Assembly: GCA_024699595.1 (NCBI GenBank)
Contig: JAILPG010000059.1
Coordinates: 1-15,797, forward strand
Origin: Lachnospiraceae bacterium
GTDB lineage: Bacteria; Bacillota_A; Clostridia; Lachnospirales; Lachnospiraceae
Direction: 5' to 3'
Length of the DNA stretch: 15,797 nucleotides
Part shown: positions 7,207 through 14,766 of the stretch, one piece after another
Layout of the letters: every line of letters starts with the position of its first letter
Position numbering within the stretch: position 1 is the first letter of the stretch
Translations under genes and position numbers: made by a program
The notes under the pieces: model-generated
What the model saw: only the letters and a program-made list of their open reading frames with translations
Databases searched by the model: none
Told to the model about the DNA's origin: nothing

Positions 7207-8025
7207 CTACCTTCCTTTGCATCTTGAGCACTGAGGTACTCCCGGAATATCCGAAAGCTTCACTACCCGTATTGTTCTTGTTAATCCGCTGCAGTTAAGA
7301 GAGTTGTGATATCTCTCCCCTTCGGGGGTAATGTATAGAAGCGGATCCGTAAGCCTTGAGTGACAGTGTTCGCAGGCCTTATATTTAGCCCCGTAATCGT
7401 TTCGCTCATGCAAAAGTGAGTCCTTATCCGTCTCCCGGATCCTAAGCTTTATGTGGGTACAGTCGGGGCTTGTGTGATATACGCTGCCGTTAGGTGTCAT
7501 ATAGACATATTCATTATCTTCACCATCCCCCTGACCGTGCAGGCCCCTGTCATAGCCGGTAAAAGTATGTACGGTGATCCTTTGGTCAAAGCGGTAGGAA
7601 AAAAGGCCTGTAAGATCATAGGGAAGGCGTGTTGTGTATCCAGCGCACAGGGTAAGTATTTCCCGGTTATCAAGATCGCTCTCACCTACATCTATCCCGT
7701 AACCCTGTCCGATAACCGGAGCTCTTTTTAAGATCCCTTCATCCATAAAGCCCAAAAGGTCTGAATATATCCTGTTTTTGTCCCTGTCATAAGCCACACA
7801 GGCTCTTTCCGACAGAAGCTTTGATTCACTGTAAAGAGCCTGATCCAGGGTCATGTAGAAATTCATCAGATCAAGCAAAGATAATAAGAGTAACATTCCA
7901 AAGAGGAAAAAAGGCAGCACCAAAGCAGTTTCGATGGTCAGACTGCCTTTTAGCCTCTTTTTATAAAAAACAGACTGAGGCCGCATATTATCCGTAATGA
8001 ATTTTCCTTCATCTGCATGTCCCAT
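7207..8025 (-). CDS. TadE-like protein with two C-terminal Cys/His repeats
   Basis: The 272-residue protein opens with a prepilin-like leader: KKRLKG, then SLTIETALVLPFFLFGMLLLLSLL (predicted cleavage after Gly27, Glu at mature position 5). The middle (about 75-170) has no motif I recognise. The C-terminus has two copies of a ~45-residue unit: Y-x-T-P-x-G-x-x-Y-H-x4-C, then C-x2-C. Copy one uses His184, Cys189, Cys218, Cys221; copy two uses His240, Cys245, Cys266, Cys269. I recognise this pattern from small C-terminal domains of many Firmicutes secreted proteins; four spaced Cys/His ligands suggest one zinc per copy, which is inference. Start ATG 8025 has no clear ribosome binding site; ATG at codon 14 is an alternative. 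It lies 36 bp after the DUF5702 gene. Confidence 0.8.
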   Translation of the reverse strand: MGHADEGKFITDNMRPQSVFYKKRLKGSLTIETALVLPFFLFGMLLLLSLLDLMNFYMTLDQALYSESKLLSERACVAYDRDKNRIYSDLLGFMDEGILKRAPVIGQGYGIDVGESDLDNREILTLCAGYTTRLPYDLTGLFSYRFDQRITVHTFTGYDRGLHGQGDGEDNEYVYMTPNGSVYHTSPDCTHIKLRIRETDKDSLLHERNDYGAKYKACEHCHSRLTDPLLYITPEGERYHNSLNCSGLTRTIRVVKLSDIPGVPQCSRCKGR

Positions 8026-8061
8026 TTTTCGGTATGTATGTCCTGAGCCTGTTCTCTATCC

Positions 8062-9423
8062 TTATCGGGTACCTTCGTATTCATGGTCTCTTATGATGTA
8101 TTTCTTATATCCGAAGGAGCTTTCATAACTCATCTTTGCTTTTATGTATCCGACACATCCGTCTATGCGAAAGTATGGATTTTCCATGCTTTTTATATCC
8201 ATTTCGACGATATCCATGAACCGTCTCCTCTTATCTGCGGGATCTGCGTTGTACAGCAGTATTCCGAGATATTCCTTGTAGTTAAGTCCGGATCCATTAC
8301 TGCTTCCCATATGGCTTCTGTAATCTGAGAGTCCCGAAACAGACAGTATCAGGTCGGAGGGGTCTTTTGACAGTTCACATCTGCCTCCGCATAAAAGCCT
8401 GTTTACTTCAAGTACGGATTCAGCATATGCCCATGCATATATGAGACAATCTGCAAGTTTCATCCTGGTATCCTCATCATAAACAGATGTTTCCCGGTCG
8501 ATCATGGAATACACTTCATTGACCGCATGACTGTCAGAGGATAACAGCTTAAGGTTTACACTTTCCCTGTAGGATATAAGCTTATTTAGGATATATTCGA
8601 GATTGTCCTTATCGTTTAATGAGCCGTATATAAGGTATTCAAGCTCACATCTTAACGGATGGTCTGAGTTGTATTCGGTAAAACATGAAAGCTTCTGCAT
8701 AAGATAATCGCAGAAAAGATCATCATTTATGTCAGGTCTGCTTTTTTCCGGGGGATAGGAGCCTCTATTAAGCTCCCTTTTTGAGGGTACGTCATCATAA
8801 GGGAGTGTTTTCAAAGACATACAGGATCCATCCATAAGTTGTTCAGTATTTAAGAGCTCTGACCTGATCCTTCGTGACAGCTCTGAAATGCTGTTATCAT
8901 CGGGGATTTCCGACAGTACCATATCCCATCTTTCGATAAGATCATCACAGCTTTCATCAGTGATCACCTGATTGTTGGGTATAAAGATATCTCTGTATTT
9001 TGCCTCTCCGTACCTGTCCATGTATCTGGCAGCCTGATCTGCCATCAGCTGACCCTCCATATCACTTGCAAGCATGTACTGTATTATTTCCGCATCTTCC
9101 AGTTTCAGACCCATAAGATCCCGTTCTCCTTCGTTTTTAAGATTTATCTCGTTGTATTCCTCTAAGTGCGACACGAGATTGTCAATACCGCTTTCTCCCT
9201 CCCTGTATGCCGTATCGATATAGAAGAGGTCATATTTATCGAACAGTATCTTACTGTATTCGGCAAAACAGGATCTTATGGCTGCGTCGGTCTTTAGTTC
9301 GATCTCATATTTAAGCATTTCAAGCCGTGCGCTCTCCGTAAGTGCACAGATGAACAAAAAAAGCACCGAAAGAAGAAGAGCCAGAAATACGGAGATCTCA
9401 CCCCTGTATCTATACTGCCGCAC
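8062..9423 (-). CDS. TadG-like / DUF5702 pilus-locus protein
   Basis: A 453-residue protein with one N-terminal hydrophobic helix in a TadE/G-like context: RYRGEISVFLALLLSVLFLFICALTESARLEML (about 5-37). The rest is an extracytoplasmic, mostly helical domain with many acidic residues and paired cysteines (CxxL, CGGRCELS). The start resembles DUF5702, which in Lachnospiraceae lies directly after the Flp1 pilin gene. That is its place here: the GTG at 9421-9423 overlaps the flp1 stop (9410-9412) by 14 nt in another frame, pointing to translational coupling. TadG-like proteins anchor or regulate Flp pili at the envelope. With flp1 now cut, coupling and the native promoter should both be lost. 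No ribosome binding site is visible before the GTG, consistent with dependence on upstream translation. Confidence 0.75.
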   Translation of the reverse strand: MRQYRYRGEISVFLALLLSVLFLFICALTESARLEMLKYEIELKTDAAIRSCFAEYSKILFDKYDLFYIDTAYREGESGIDNLVSHLEEYNEINLKNEGERDLMGLKLEDAEIIQYMLASDMEGQLMADQAARYMDRYGEAKYRDIFIPNNQVITDESCDDLIERWDMVLSEIPDDNSISELSRRIRSELLNTEQLMDGSCMSLKTLPYDDVPSKRELNRGSYPPEKSRPDINDDLFCDYLMQKLSCFTEYNSDHPLRCELEYLIYGSLNDKDNLEYILNKLISYRESVNLKLLSSDSHAVNEVYSMIDRETSVYDEDTRMKLADCLIYAWAYAESVLEVNRLLCGGRCELSKDPSDLILSVSGLSDYRSHMGSSNGSGLNYKEYLGILLYNADPADKRRRFMDIVEMDIKSMENPYFRIDGCVGYIKAKMSYESSFGYKKYIIRDHEYEGTR

Positions 9424-9523
9424 TGTCTGCAGCTATTCTTTCAAAGATCCCGCCGATCAGGGTGGTCAGCTGGTCTCTGAATATCACGACAAGTCCTATC
9501 AGGACCACCAAAATCTGTACTGA
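9410..9523 (-). pseudogene. Flp1-type IVb pilin, 3' remnant cut by a mobile element
   Basis: In the frame overlapping the start of the DUF5702 gene, the minus strand reads ILVVLIGLVVIFRDQ followed by LTTLIGGIFERIAADSAAV and TAG (9412-9410). This matches the C-terminal two-thirds of Flp1 family pilins (TVEIILI-LVVLIGLVVIFK-Q-LT). Expected upstream parts are missing: no leader, no Gly cleavage site, no GMGTVE motif with Glu5. The residues before ILVV (NIPKQSVQ) do not fit, and a TGA stop follows at 9547-9545. The match fades between about 9510 and 9525, which places the insertion junction there. The 5' part should lie beyond the other end of the element. A TTG at 9539-9541 could at most give a 43-residue chimera. 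Confidence 0.75.
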
Positions 9524-9553
9524 CTGCTTTGGAATATTCAATTTTCAAGGTGC

Positions 9554-9587
9554 ATTACACAAAATACATTGTGTTTTGTATTGTAAT
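9554..9587. repeat. Imperfect hairpin near the left end of the element
   Basis: ATTACA (9554-9559) pairs with TGTAAT (9582-9587), and CAAAATAC (9560-9567) pairs with GTGTTTTG (9571-9578) with one G-T wobble; a 3-nt bulge (TAT) and a 3-nt loop (ATT) separate the arms. It lies between the last element gene and the flp1 junction. No T-run follows on either strand, so it is not a standard terminator. It could be a recombinase core-site arm pair or an mRNA 3' structure. Confidence 0.4.
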
Positions 9588-9602
9588 TACGGTGTTATCT
9601 GC

Positions 9603-10004
9603 TCACAGATTCTGATATGCTTGGAAATTGCCGGCAGATATGATACCTTTCATCTTTGCGTTTTCTTCCCGAAGCTGTGCGCATTCTTCATTACGCTTTG
9701 CAAGCTGTTCCTCCAAAATATGAAGCCTACCCGCCATTGCTTTATCCATTACCCTGCGTTTAGGTGCATTAAAGTCTTTGCCCTGCTGTAGCTTCTTGGC
9801 TCTTGTTAGTTCCTCATGAACAGATTCATTATTATAGAAGAAAGATCTCGACAACCCCGTTTGCTCCATCAGACCGGCGATGGTGACTTCAATGTTGTCA
9901 GTAATCATTTTCCTTATTGCCGCAATAGCCAATCTTTCCTTTTCGATACTTCGGATTCGATTTGTCTCGACCATCCGACTAAATATCTTCTCATCTTTTC
10001 CCAT
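9603..10004 (-). CDS. DUF6262 / TnpC-like transposition accessory protein
   Basis: A 133-residue basic protein resembling TnpC of Tn554 and DUF6262. Residues about 15-60 form a DNA-binding region: NRIRSIEKERLAIAAIRKM then TIAGLMEQTGLSRSFFYNN, a helix-turn-helix-like pattern with the SRSFFYxN signature I associate with this family. Residues about 90-120 form a coiled coil (LHILEEQLAKRNEECAQLREENAKMKG), likely for dimerisation. In Tn554, TnpC is not strictly required but influences transposition frequency and orientation. Start choice: ATG 10004 has GGAGG at spacing 7 and overlaps the upstream recombinase stop by 14 nt; the longer frame to 10055 has no such site. It is the last gene of the element operon. 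Confidence 0.8.
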   Translation of the reverse strand: MGKDEKIFSRMVETNRIRSIEKERLAIAAIRKMITDNIEVTIAGLMEQTGLSRSFFYNNESVHEELTRAKKLQQGKDFNAPKRRVMDKAMAGRLHILEEQLAKRNEECAQLREENAKMKGIISAGNFQAYQNL

Positions 10005-11490
10005 TCCACTCCTCCAAGATACTTGATATCTCCGAATTAACCTGATCCAACACATCCTTTGTTTCGTTATAAAGCGTCTCAGGACTCATTTTGCGGTAAT
10101 ACTTAAGGCTATCCGTGCCGGATTGCCCCAACAGCTTTGCAATCGTCATATCATCAATATGCAGCTCCGTCAGCTTTCGTGCGTATGTATGCCTCATCAA
10201 ATGTGTACCTACCGTAAAACGCTCACCCTGATCATCGCGCAAATCATTTTTTATAATGATCTTATTCAGCGCGTACTGTACCCGGCGATATTGCATCGGT
10301 TCCTCCGGATTTCGATCATTTACGAAGATGTATTCCCGATCTCCAAAGCGCTCTCTCGTATATTCCATTGACCGTATCAGCAAGGCTGCCACATCTGGGC
10401 TTAATATCTTTGAGTATGATTTATGTGTTTTAATCTGATAAATATTGATCATATCTGTCCCACGAGCGCTCTTTTTTATACTATCGCGCGTAATCGTCAA
10501 AGCCTCCGATATGCGCGTTCCAAGCAATTGATGAACAAGTAAAGCGCGTGCCATTTGTTCTTCAACTTCCGCGATTATCGCATTATTCAAGCGCCTAATC
10601 TCGTCATCACTATATGATTTATAGATGGTTTCGGGCTTCCTACCTGTATCAGTGTTAAGGAACAGATTATCAAGAACAGGGGCATTCAGTATCATAGATG
10701 CTGACCGAAGCACGCTCTTAAGATGGGACAAGTCCTTAGAATAGTCTTTCCTGCCGGTCGCTTCCAAATTCGTGTGTAAAAGGTATTCTTCTATAATAAA
10801 ACGGTTAAGAACCGAAAGGGTATCTATTTCCGGATGATTCTCTGCCAGCCACTCTGCAAACCGTCCTACGGCAGTCATTTCTGCGCAGACCGTACCTAAA
10901 GTCTTTTCTCTTAAGTGGAGTTTCATCACCTGCTTTATTTCTCCGCGAATCCCAAGCTGTTCAATTCTCTTAAAAGAAATACTCTTTATCTTATGCACTG
11001 GGTTCAAATCAATCGTTATACCCAACTGATCAATAATCCAGATATCACATTCAAATCCACCGGCATCTTCTGACATGTGAAAATACTCATAGATTACTCG
11101 AATATACGCTATAAGCGGAGCTACTGCACGACTCTCTCTTTCGCTATCAACTCGTTTTCTCATGTGACTATACCTAAACCCTTTCTTCATAAGCCATTTC
11201 CTACACCCGCGTTCCAATTCCTCGTATTCCATAGCTTTTATAGACGCCATCTTCGGAAATGTATCTTTCATAGCACGACAGAACTGGTTATAATTTCCCA
11301 ATTCAGTTCGTATGCTGCTTAAAGATAGGATCTGCCCACGGTGGCGTATAAACTCCTCCATCTCGGCTTGAATTACTTCATTACCCAGCTTGGATAGATC
11401 AAATCCACGATCTGGCCTGACTAACCTATGCTCCCGTTGTTCTTTTGTCGCATTTTTATAACAATCAAGATCCCGAATCTTTATGATCAT
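9991..11490 (-). CDS. Tyrosine recombinase, third of the trio (499 aa), with Gln in place of the second catalytic His
   Basis: Site-specific recombinase/integrase of the tyrosine family. The C-terminal catalytic domain (about 295-490) shows LLGTRISEAL (Arg326, box I), a lysine in the IYQIKTHKSYSK hairpin (Lys354 or 357), GTHLMRHTYARKL (His430, Arg433) and LGQSGTDSLKYYRKM with the nucleophile at Tyr464 or 465. The residue that is usually His in an LGH motif is Gln456. Some active recombinases replace this His, so activity is not excluded. The N-terminal ~280 residues are an unusually long arm/core-binding part. The first 26 nt overlap the preceding recombinase, and its stop overlaps the next gene by 14 nt. 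GGGACGG-type purines precede ATG 11490. Confidence 0.85.
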   Translation of the reverse strand: MIIKIRDLDCYKNATKEQREHRLVRPDRGFDLSKLGNEVIQAEMEEFIRHRGQILSLSSIRTELGNYNQFCRAMKDTFPKMASIKAMEYEELERGCRKWLMKKGFRYSHMRKRVDSERESRAVAPLIAYIRVIYEYFHMSEDAGGFECDIWIIDQLGITIDLNPVHKIKSISFKRIEQLGIRGEIKQVMKLHLREKTLGTVCAEMTAVGRFAEWLAENHPEIDTLSVLNRFIIEEYLLHTNLEATGRKDYSKDLSHLKSVLRSASMILNAPVLDNLFLNTDTGRKPETIYKSYSDDEIRRLNNAIIAEVEEQMARALLVHQLLGTRISEALTITRDSIKKSARGTDMINIYQIKTHKSYSKILSPDVAALLIRSMEYTRERFGDREYIFVNDRNPEEPMQYRRVQYALNKIIIKNDLRDDQGERFTVGTHLMRHTYARKLTELHIDDMTIAKLLGQSGTDSLKYYRKMSPETLYNETKDVLDQVNSEISSILEEWNGKR

Positions 11491-13438
11491 GTCTGTCCGT
11501 CCCGTCCTTTCGTCCTATATTTTCAAAATACTCATAACTGGCATCCCTAACGCGCTTCCCAGTATAATCAATGTATTGCTTGGTCATTTCCTCGGTTCTA
11601 TGCCCCAAATAATCGCGTATTGCCTGTATTGCAACACCGGCGGCATAAAACCTTGTTCCTACACCGTGTCGATATCCATGTGCCCGGAAACTGTATTCAT
11701 CTTTGCTAATACCATTTGCTGTAAGAATCTTTTTTATCTGTTTGCTGAAATAGCCAGGATCATAGGCTCGTACTCCGTCACACCTGGTAAATACAAATTC
11801 CTCTCCGTGTTTTCCAATGCGACAGATATATTCTGTCATAACGGCATATAACTCCATCGGAATGGGAATCAGCTTCTCCCTTTTCATTTTGTACTGATTA
11901 ACCCTCATAAATGCACGTTCTCCGTCACTTTGATAAGCATTCGCCTTGATAGTACAGATTTCATTTATACGACATCCCGTAGACCAAAGATTCAAATACA
12001 TAAGGCGCAGATGTTCCGGTGCATCGGCAAGAGCGACAACCACCTTGGAAATTGTCTGCTCCGGGATCGACAGATCATGATGCTTATTTCTGCATTTTTT
12101 CAGATAATATGAAGCTGTCACGCGCGGCTTATCGGCTTTCTCAACCACCGACAGATAATTCCAAAATCGGAAAACAGATATAATACTCTTATTAAATGAT
12201 TGCGGCAGATTATCCCTCATATCCAAGTATTCTGCATACGAATCCATTATTGACTTGCTAATATTCCCGACCTTGTAGCCCATATCATCACAAAATATGA
12301 GGAATTCTCGAACTCCATAATACTGGGCACGGATATTTTCTATTGCCATATTTGTCAGCCCCAGTTCATATTGAACATAACCTTTAAGCTGTTCTCTGTT
12401 CTCCCTGTCGCAGATCTGCCAGAATGAAAGTCGCGATACGGGACGCGCGGGATTCATACGATCATACTTAAATCCAAACCTCTCAAGAAACCAAGAATTA
12501 GCCTCCCAACGCGGCTTCTCATCATTACAGAACAGAAACCGCTGAATCGTATTCACTATTTGGAAGTATTCAGTCTCCTTAGTTCCAACTTGTCCGGTAA
12601 CACTCGCGCGATATCCGATTATATCCTGAGCTTCCATAAGTTCTATGTCCTTAACACCAGTAGCCACACAATATTGGAAAAACCTATGAAGCGGCATAAG
12701 GTAAAGGTCGTGCCGCATCTTAAGATGCTTCTGTTCACGGAAAACCCAGTTCAATATATCTATCATTTGATGGCATATCGTCTCTGACGCCGCTGAAGGA
12801 AAGTCATATACCAACTGTGTCTTGTCTTGCCAGTAATACAGACTCATTGCGATATCATAATCTGGATGATAGGAAAGGAATAGCTTCTTCCCATCGTATT
12901 TCAGTTCCTGATGAACAAAGGGCTTTGCTTCTTTCTCCCGTAGGATCTCCCCAAGTTTCAGTTTGTCCAGGCTTTTTACATATTCCGCAGCTTTTTTCTC
13001 TGCGATGGTCGTTATCATATACTGTTCAAACCGCTCTCTCAGCTCATAATCAATACTCCCGACATCCTTTACACCGTTTTGCATAAGAAATGTGCCTATT
13101 TTATTTTTTATAGCGCGGTTAAGATTATCATTATTTATGATACTTTCACGGATGATCGGGTAATCATCCATGAGATGATACATAATAAACGGTTCCAAAG
13201 AATTAAGATACTTCTGCTTTTGGTTGCATGATAGGTTATCCGCATTACATACGCGCATTCTATAATGCTGCATAATCTGTTCAGATATCTCCGAAAGATC
13301 ATATACTCCCTCTTGGATAAGAAACTCCTCAACAAAACGACGCTGCCTACCTGTTACAGTAGGGCATTTATCCATTTGCCTATTCAGTTCTTCCTGTCCG
13401 TCCCATTGCGGGAATGACAGAAGCGCAGATGATGTCAT
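11465..13438 (-). CDS. Large tyrosine recombinase, TnpB-like (657 aa)
   Basis: A tyrosine recombinase close in size to TnpB of Tn554 (630 aa). The catalytic domain (about 460-640) has WSTGCRINEICTIK (Arg490), Lys in NQYKMKREKLIPIP, SFRAHGYRHGVGTRFY (His587, Arg590), DYLGHRTEEMTKQYID (His613, Tyr622): a complete R-K-H-R-H-Y set. The first ~450 residues are a long N-terminal region, including a probable core-binding domain at about 350-440 (YVQYELGLTNMAIENIRAQYYGVREFL style helices). Start ATG 13438 has a purine-rich AAGGGGAC site that overlaps the stop of the upstream recombinase, 12 bp away, so translation is likely coupled. In Tn554, TnpA and TnpB are both needed for transposition; the same cooperation is inferred here. 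Confidence 0.9.
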   Translation of the reverse strand: MTSSALLSFPQWDGQEELNRQMDKCPTVTGRQRRFVEEFLIQEGVYDLSEISEQIMQHYRMRVCNADNLSCNQKQKYLNSLEPFIMYHLMDDYPIIRESIINNDNLNRAIKNKIGTFLMQNGVKDVGSIDYELRERFEQYMITTIAEKKAAEYVKSLDKLKLGEILREKEAKPFVHQELKYDGKKLFLSYHPDYDIAMSLYYWQDKTQLVYDFPSAASETICHQMIDILNWVFREQKHLKMRHDLYLMPLHRFFQYCVATGVKDIELMEAQDIIGYRASVTGQVGTKETEYFQIVNTIQRFLFCNDEKPRWEANSWFLERFGFKYDRMNPARPVSRLSFWQICDRENREQLKGYVQYELGLTNMAIENIRAQYYGVREFLIFCDDMGYKVGNISKSIMDSYAEYLDMRDNLPQSFNKSIISVFRFWNYLSVVEKADKPRVTASYYLKKCRNKHHDLSIPEQTISKVVVALADAPEHLRLMYLNLWSTGCRINEICTIKANAYQSDGERAFMRVNQYKMKREKLIPIPMELYAVMTEYICRIGKHGEEFVFTRCDGVRAYDPGYFSKQIKKILTANGISKDEYSFRAHGYRHGVGTRFYAAGVAIQAIRDYLGHRTEEMTKQYIDYTGKRVRDASYEYFENIGRKDGTDRHDHKDSGS

Positions 13439-13450
13439 AAAAAAGTCCCC

Positions 13451-14563
13451 TTAAAGCAGTTTCCTAATATCGTATAGTGCCTCATTCTCCTCGTAGTATT
13501 TCTCCGCAGCAGCTTCCAGTTCTTCCTCAGCCACGCTTAAGTATTCCTCGGTGGTTCGGATACTTCTATGCCCTAAAGCTGTGCTGATTTCAAGCATAGC
13601 CCACCCGGCTTTCCTACGTTCGTTAGCAAAATAGTGGCGTAACATATGAGGAGTGGTTTTAATCCCGGTATTCTTCTCCAATAACTTCAACACAGAATAA
13701 ACCGCATTAACGCTCATGGCATTGCCGGCTGTTCTTCCATGCAGCACAATAAACAGATACTCTGTCCGGCTTAACAGCTCGGCGTTTTCCGACAGATAAG
13801 ATTGCAATATCTCCAAAGTCTCTTTGCTAAAATAGGTATCCCTATATTCGGCGTTCTTTGCTCTTGCATGGTTTTGATTGTCCTCACGCATTTCAACGCG
13901 TATTATCCGTTTCTCATAATCAATGTCACGAACATAATTTACGCCCAACAGCTCCCCAATCCTCATGCCGGTTTCCGCCAAAAGCATTAAAAGAACCTTA
14001 TCTCTTAAGCACGCACAGGCATCAAGCAATATGGCAAGATTGTCCCCAACGATTTCCCGACTCCTGTGTTCATTGGGTGGGAGATATCCATTGAAGTGCA
14101 TAACCATACGCTTAAACCTGACACCCACATCATTGACATATGATGCTTCTTTCTCCGTAAGTACCTTAAGATCTCCATTACCCGCCTGATCCATCTGAAG
14201 AAACTGCAGATAACGAAACACCACAGCAAGGTAAGTATTACAAGTGTTGTTATTTGGAAGCTGCGCTCGGTCGCAATGTCTGCCGCTCTTAAGCCATTCC
14301 AGATAATCTGAAAAATGCTCAAACTGAATAGAATAGGGCATTTCAAACATTTCTGATACCGTCAGATTCTCCTCGTCCAAATACATCAGATAATATGAAA
14401 TTGCATACGCAATGGCCTTTACAGTATTTGGAGATAAATGCTCATTGGACTTATGCTTTAAGTATTTGGAGGGACGTGGTTCCAACATAAGTGTATCCGC
14501 GTTGGATATCCAAAATACCTCTTTCCCTTTATTCATTTGACTTTCAACTAAATATCTACTCAT
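13451..14563 (-). CDS. Tyrosine recombinase, TnpA-like (370 aa)
   Basis: First gene of the element operon, matching TnpA of Tn554 in size (361 aa) and position. An N-terminal core-binding domain (about 40-125) precedes the catalytic domain (about 165-350). All catalytic residues are visible: Arg201 in ETGMRIGELLGV, Lys236 in ARAKNAEYRDTYF, His306 and Arg309 in TPHMLRHYFANERR, His332 in ALGHRSIRTTEEYL, and nucleophile Tyr341. A strong sigma-A promoter lies upstream with TGAAAC motifs in and beside it. The ATG at 14563 has no recognisable ribosome binding site: the leader just before it is AT-rich (GAAACTTTTATA). This may keep expression low. An ATG at codon 10 is an alternative but is also poorly marked. 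Confidence 0.9.
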   Translation of the reverse strand: MSRYLVESQMNKGKEVFWISNADTLMLEPRPSKYLKHKSNEHLSPNTVKAIAYAISYYLMYLDEENLTVSEMFEMPYSIQFEHFSDYLEWLKSGRHCDRAQLPNNNTCNTYLAVVFRYLQFLQMDQAGNGDLKVLTEKEASYVNDVGVRFKRMVMHFNGYLPPNEHRSREIVGDNLAILLDACACLRDKVLLMLLAETGMRIGELLGVNYVRDIDYEKRIIRVEMREDNQNHARAKNAEYRDTYFSKETLEILQSYLSENAELLSRTEYLFIVLHGRTAGNAMSVNAVYSVLKLLEKNTGIKTTPHMLRHYFANERRKAGWAMLEISTALGHRSIRTTEEYLSVAEEELEAAAEKYYEENEALYDIRKLL

Positions 14564-14569
14564 TATAAA

Positions 14570-14721
14570 AGTTTCAAAATGAAATCTATAGTTTCAATTA
14601 AGTGTATATCATGTGTTTTGAGTTTCATTTTACATTCTTAAATGAAACTTGTCAACATATAATTGAAACTTTGAAGCCAAAATTTAAACTTTTATTTCAT
14701 TTATATCTTGAACGAGTTTCA
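14570..14721. promoter_or_regulatory. Array of six AGTTTCA motifs between divergent promoters
   Basis: Exact AGTTTCA on the plus strand begins at 14570, 14590, 14621 and 14715; its complement TGAAACT occupies 14643-14649 and 14664-14670. Spacings within the same-orientation groups are 20, 31 and 21 bp, close to whole helical turns. Near-matches (TGAAAT, ATTTCA) occur at 14580, 14694 and 14750. Copies lie inside the spacers of both promoters. The array would suit operators for the adjacent HTH protein, repressing both directions, or arm-type recombinase sites. Confidence 0.65.
14627..14655 (-). promoter_or_regulatory. Sigma-A promoter for the recombinase operon
   Basis: Reading the minus strand: TTGACA (14655-14650), a 17-bp spacer, then TAAAAT (14632-14627). 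The -35 is perfect and the -10 differs at one base. Transcription would start near 14620, giving a ~57-nt leader to ATG 14563. One AGTTTCA copy occupies the spacer next to the -35 and another overlaps the downstream edge of the -10. Confidence 0.7.
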
Positions 14722-14736
14722 AATATGTGCTAAATT
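14708..14736 (+). promoter_or_regulatory. Sigma-A promoter for the HTH-nuclease-like gene
   Basis: TTGAAC (14708-14713), a 17-bp spacer and TAAATT (14731-14736), preceded by TGC as an extended -10. One AGTTTCA copy (14715-14721) lies in the spacer just after the -35, placed to block polymerase. The start would be near 14743, 24 nt before ATG 14767. Confidence 0.6.
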
Positions 14737-14766
14737 AAAACCAATTATTGAAATCGGAGGTATATT

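Noticed and set aside
9424..9544. Flp1 remnant read as an N-terminal extension of the DUF5702 protein
   Set aside because: On careful reading the two are in different frames: flp1 ends at TAG 9412-9410, and a TAG at 9435-9433 closes the DUF5702 frame upstream.
9554..9587. Left-end hairpin as an intrinsic terminator
   Set aside because: No T-run follows the stem on either strand.
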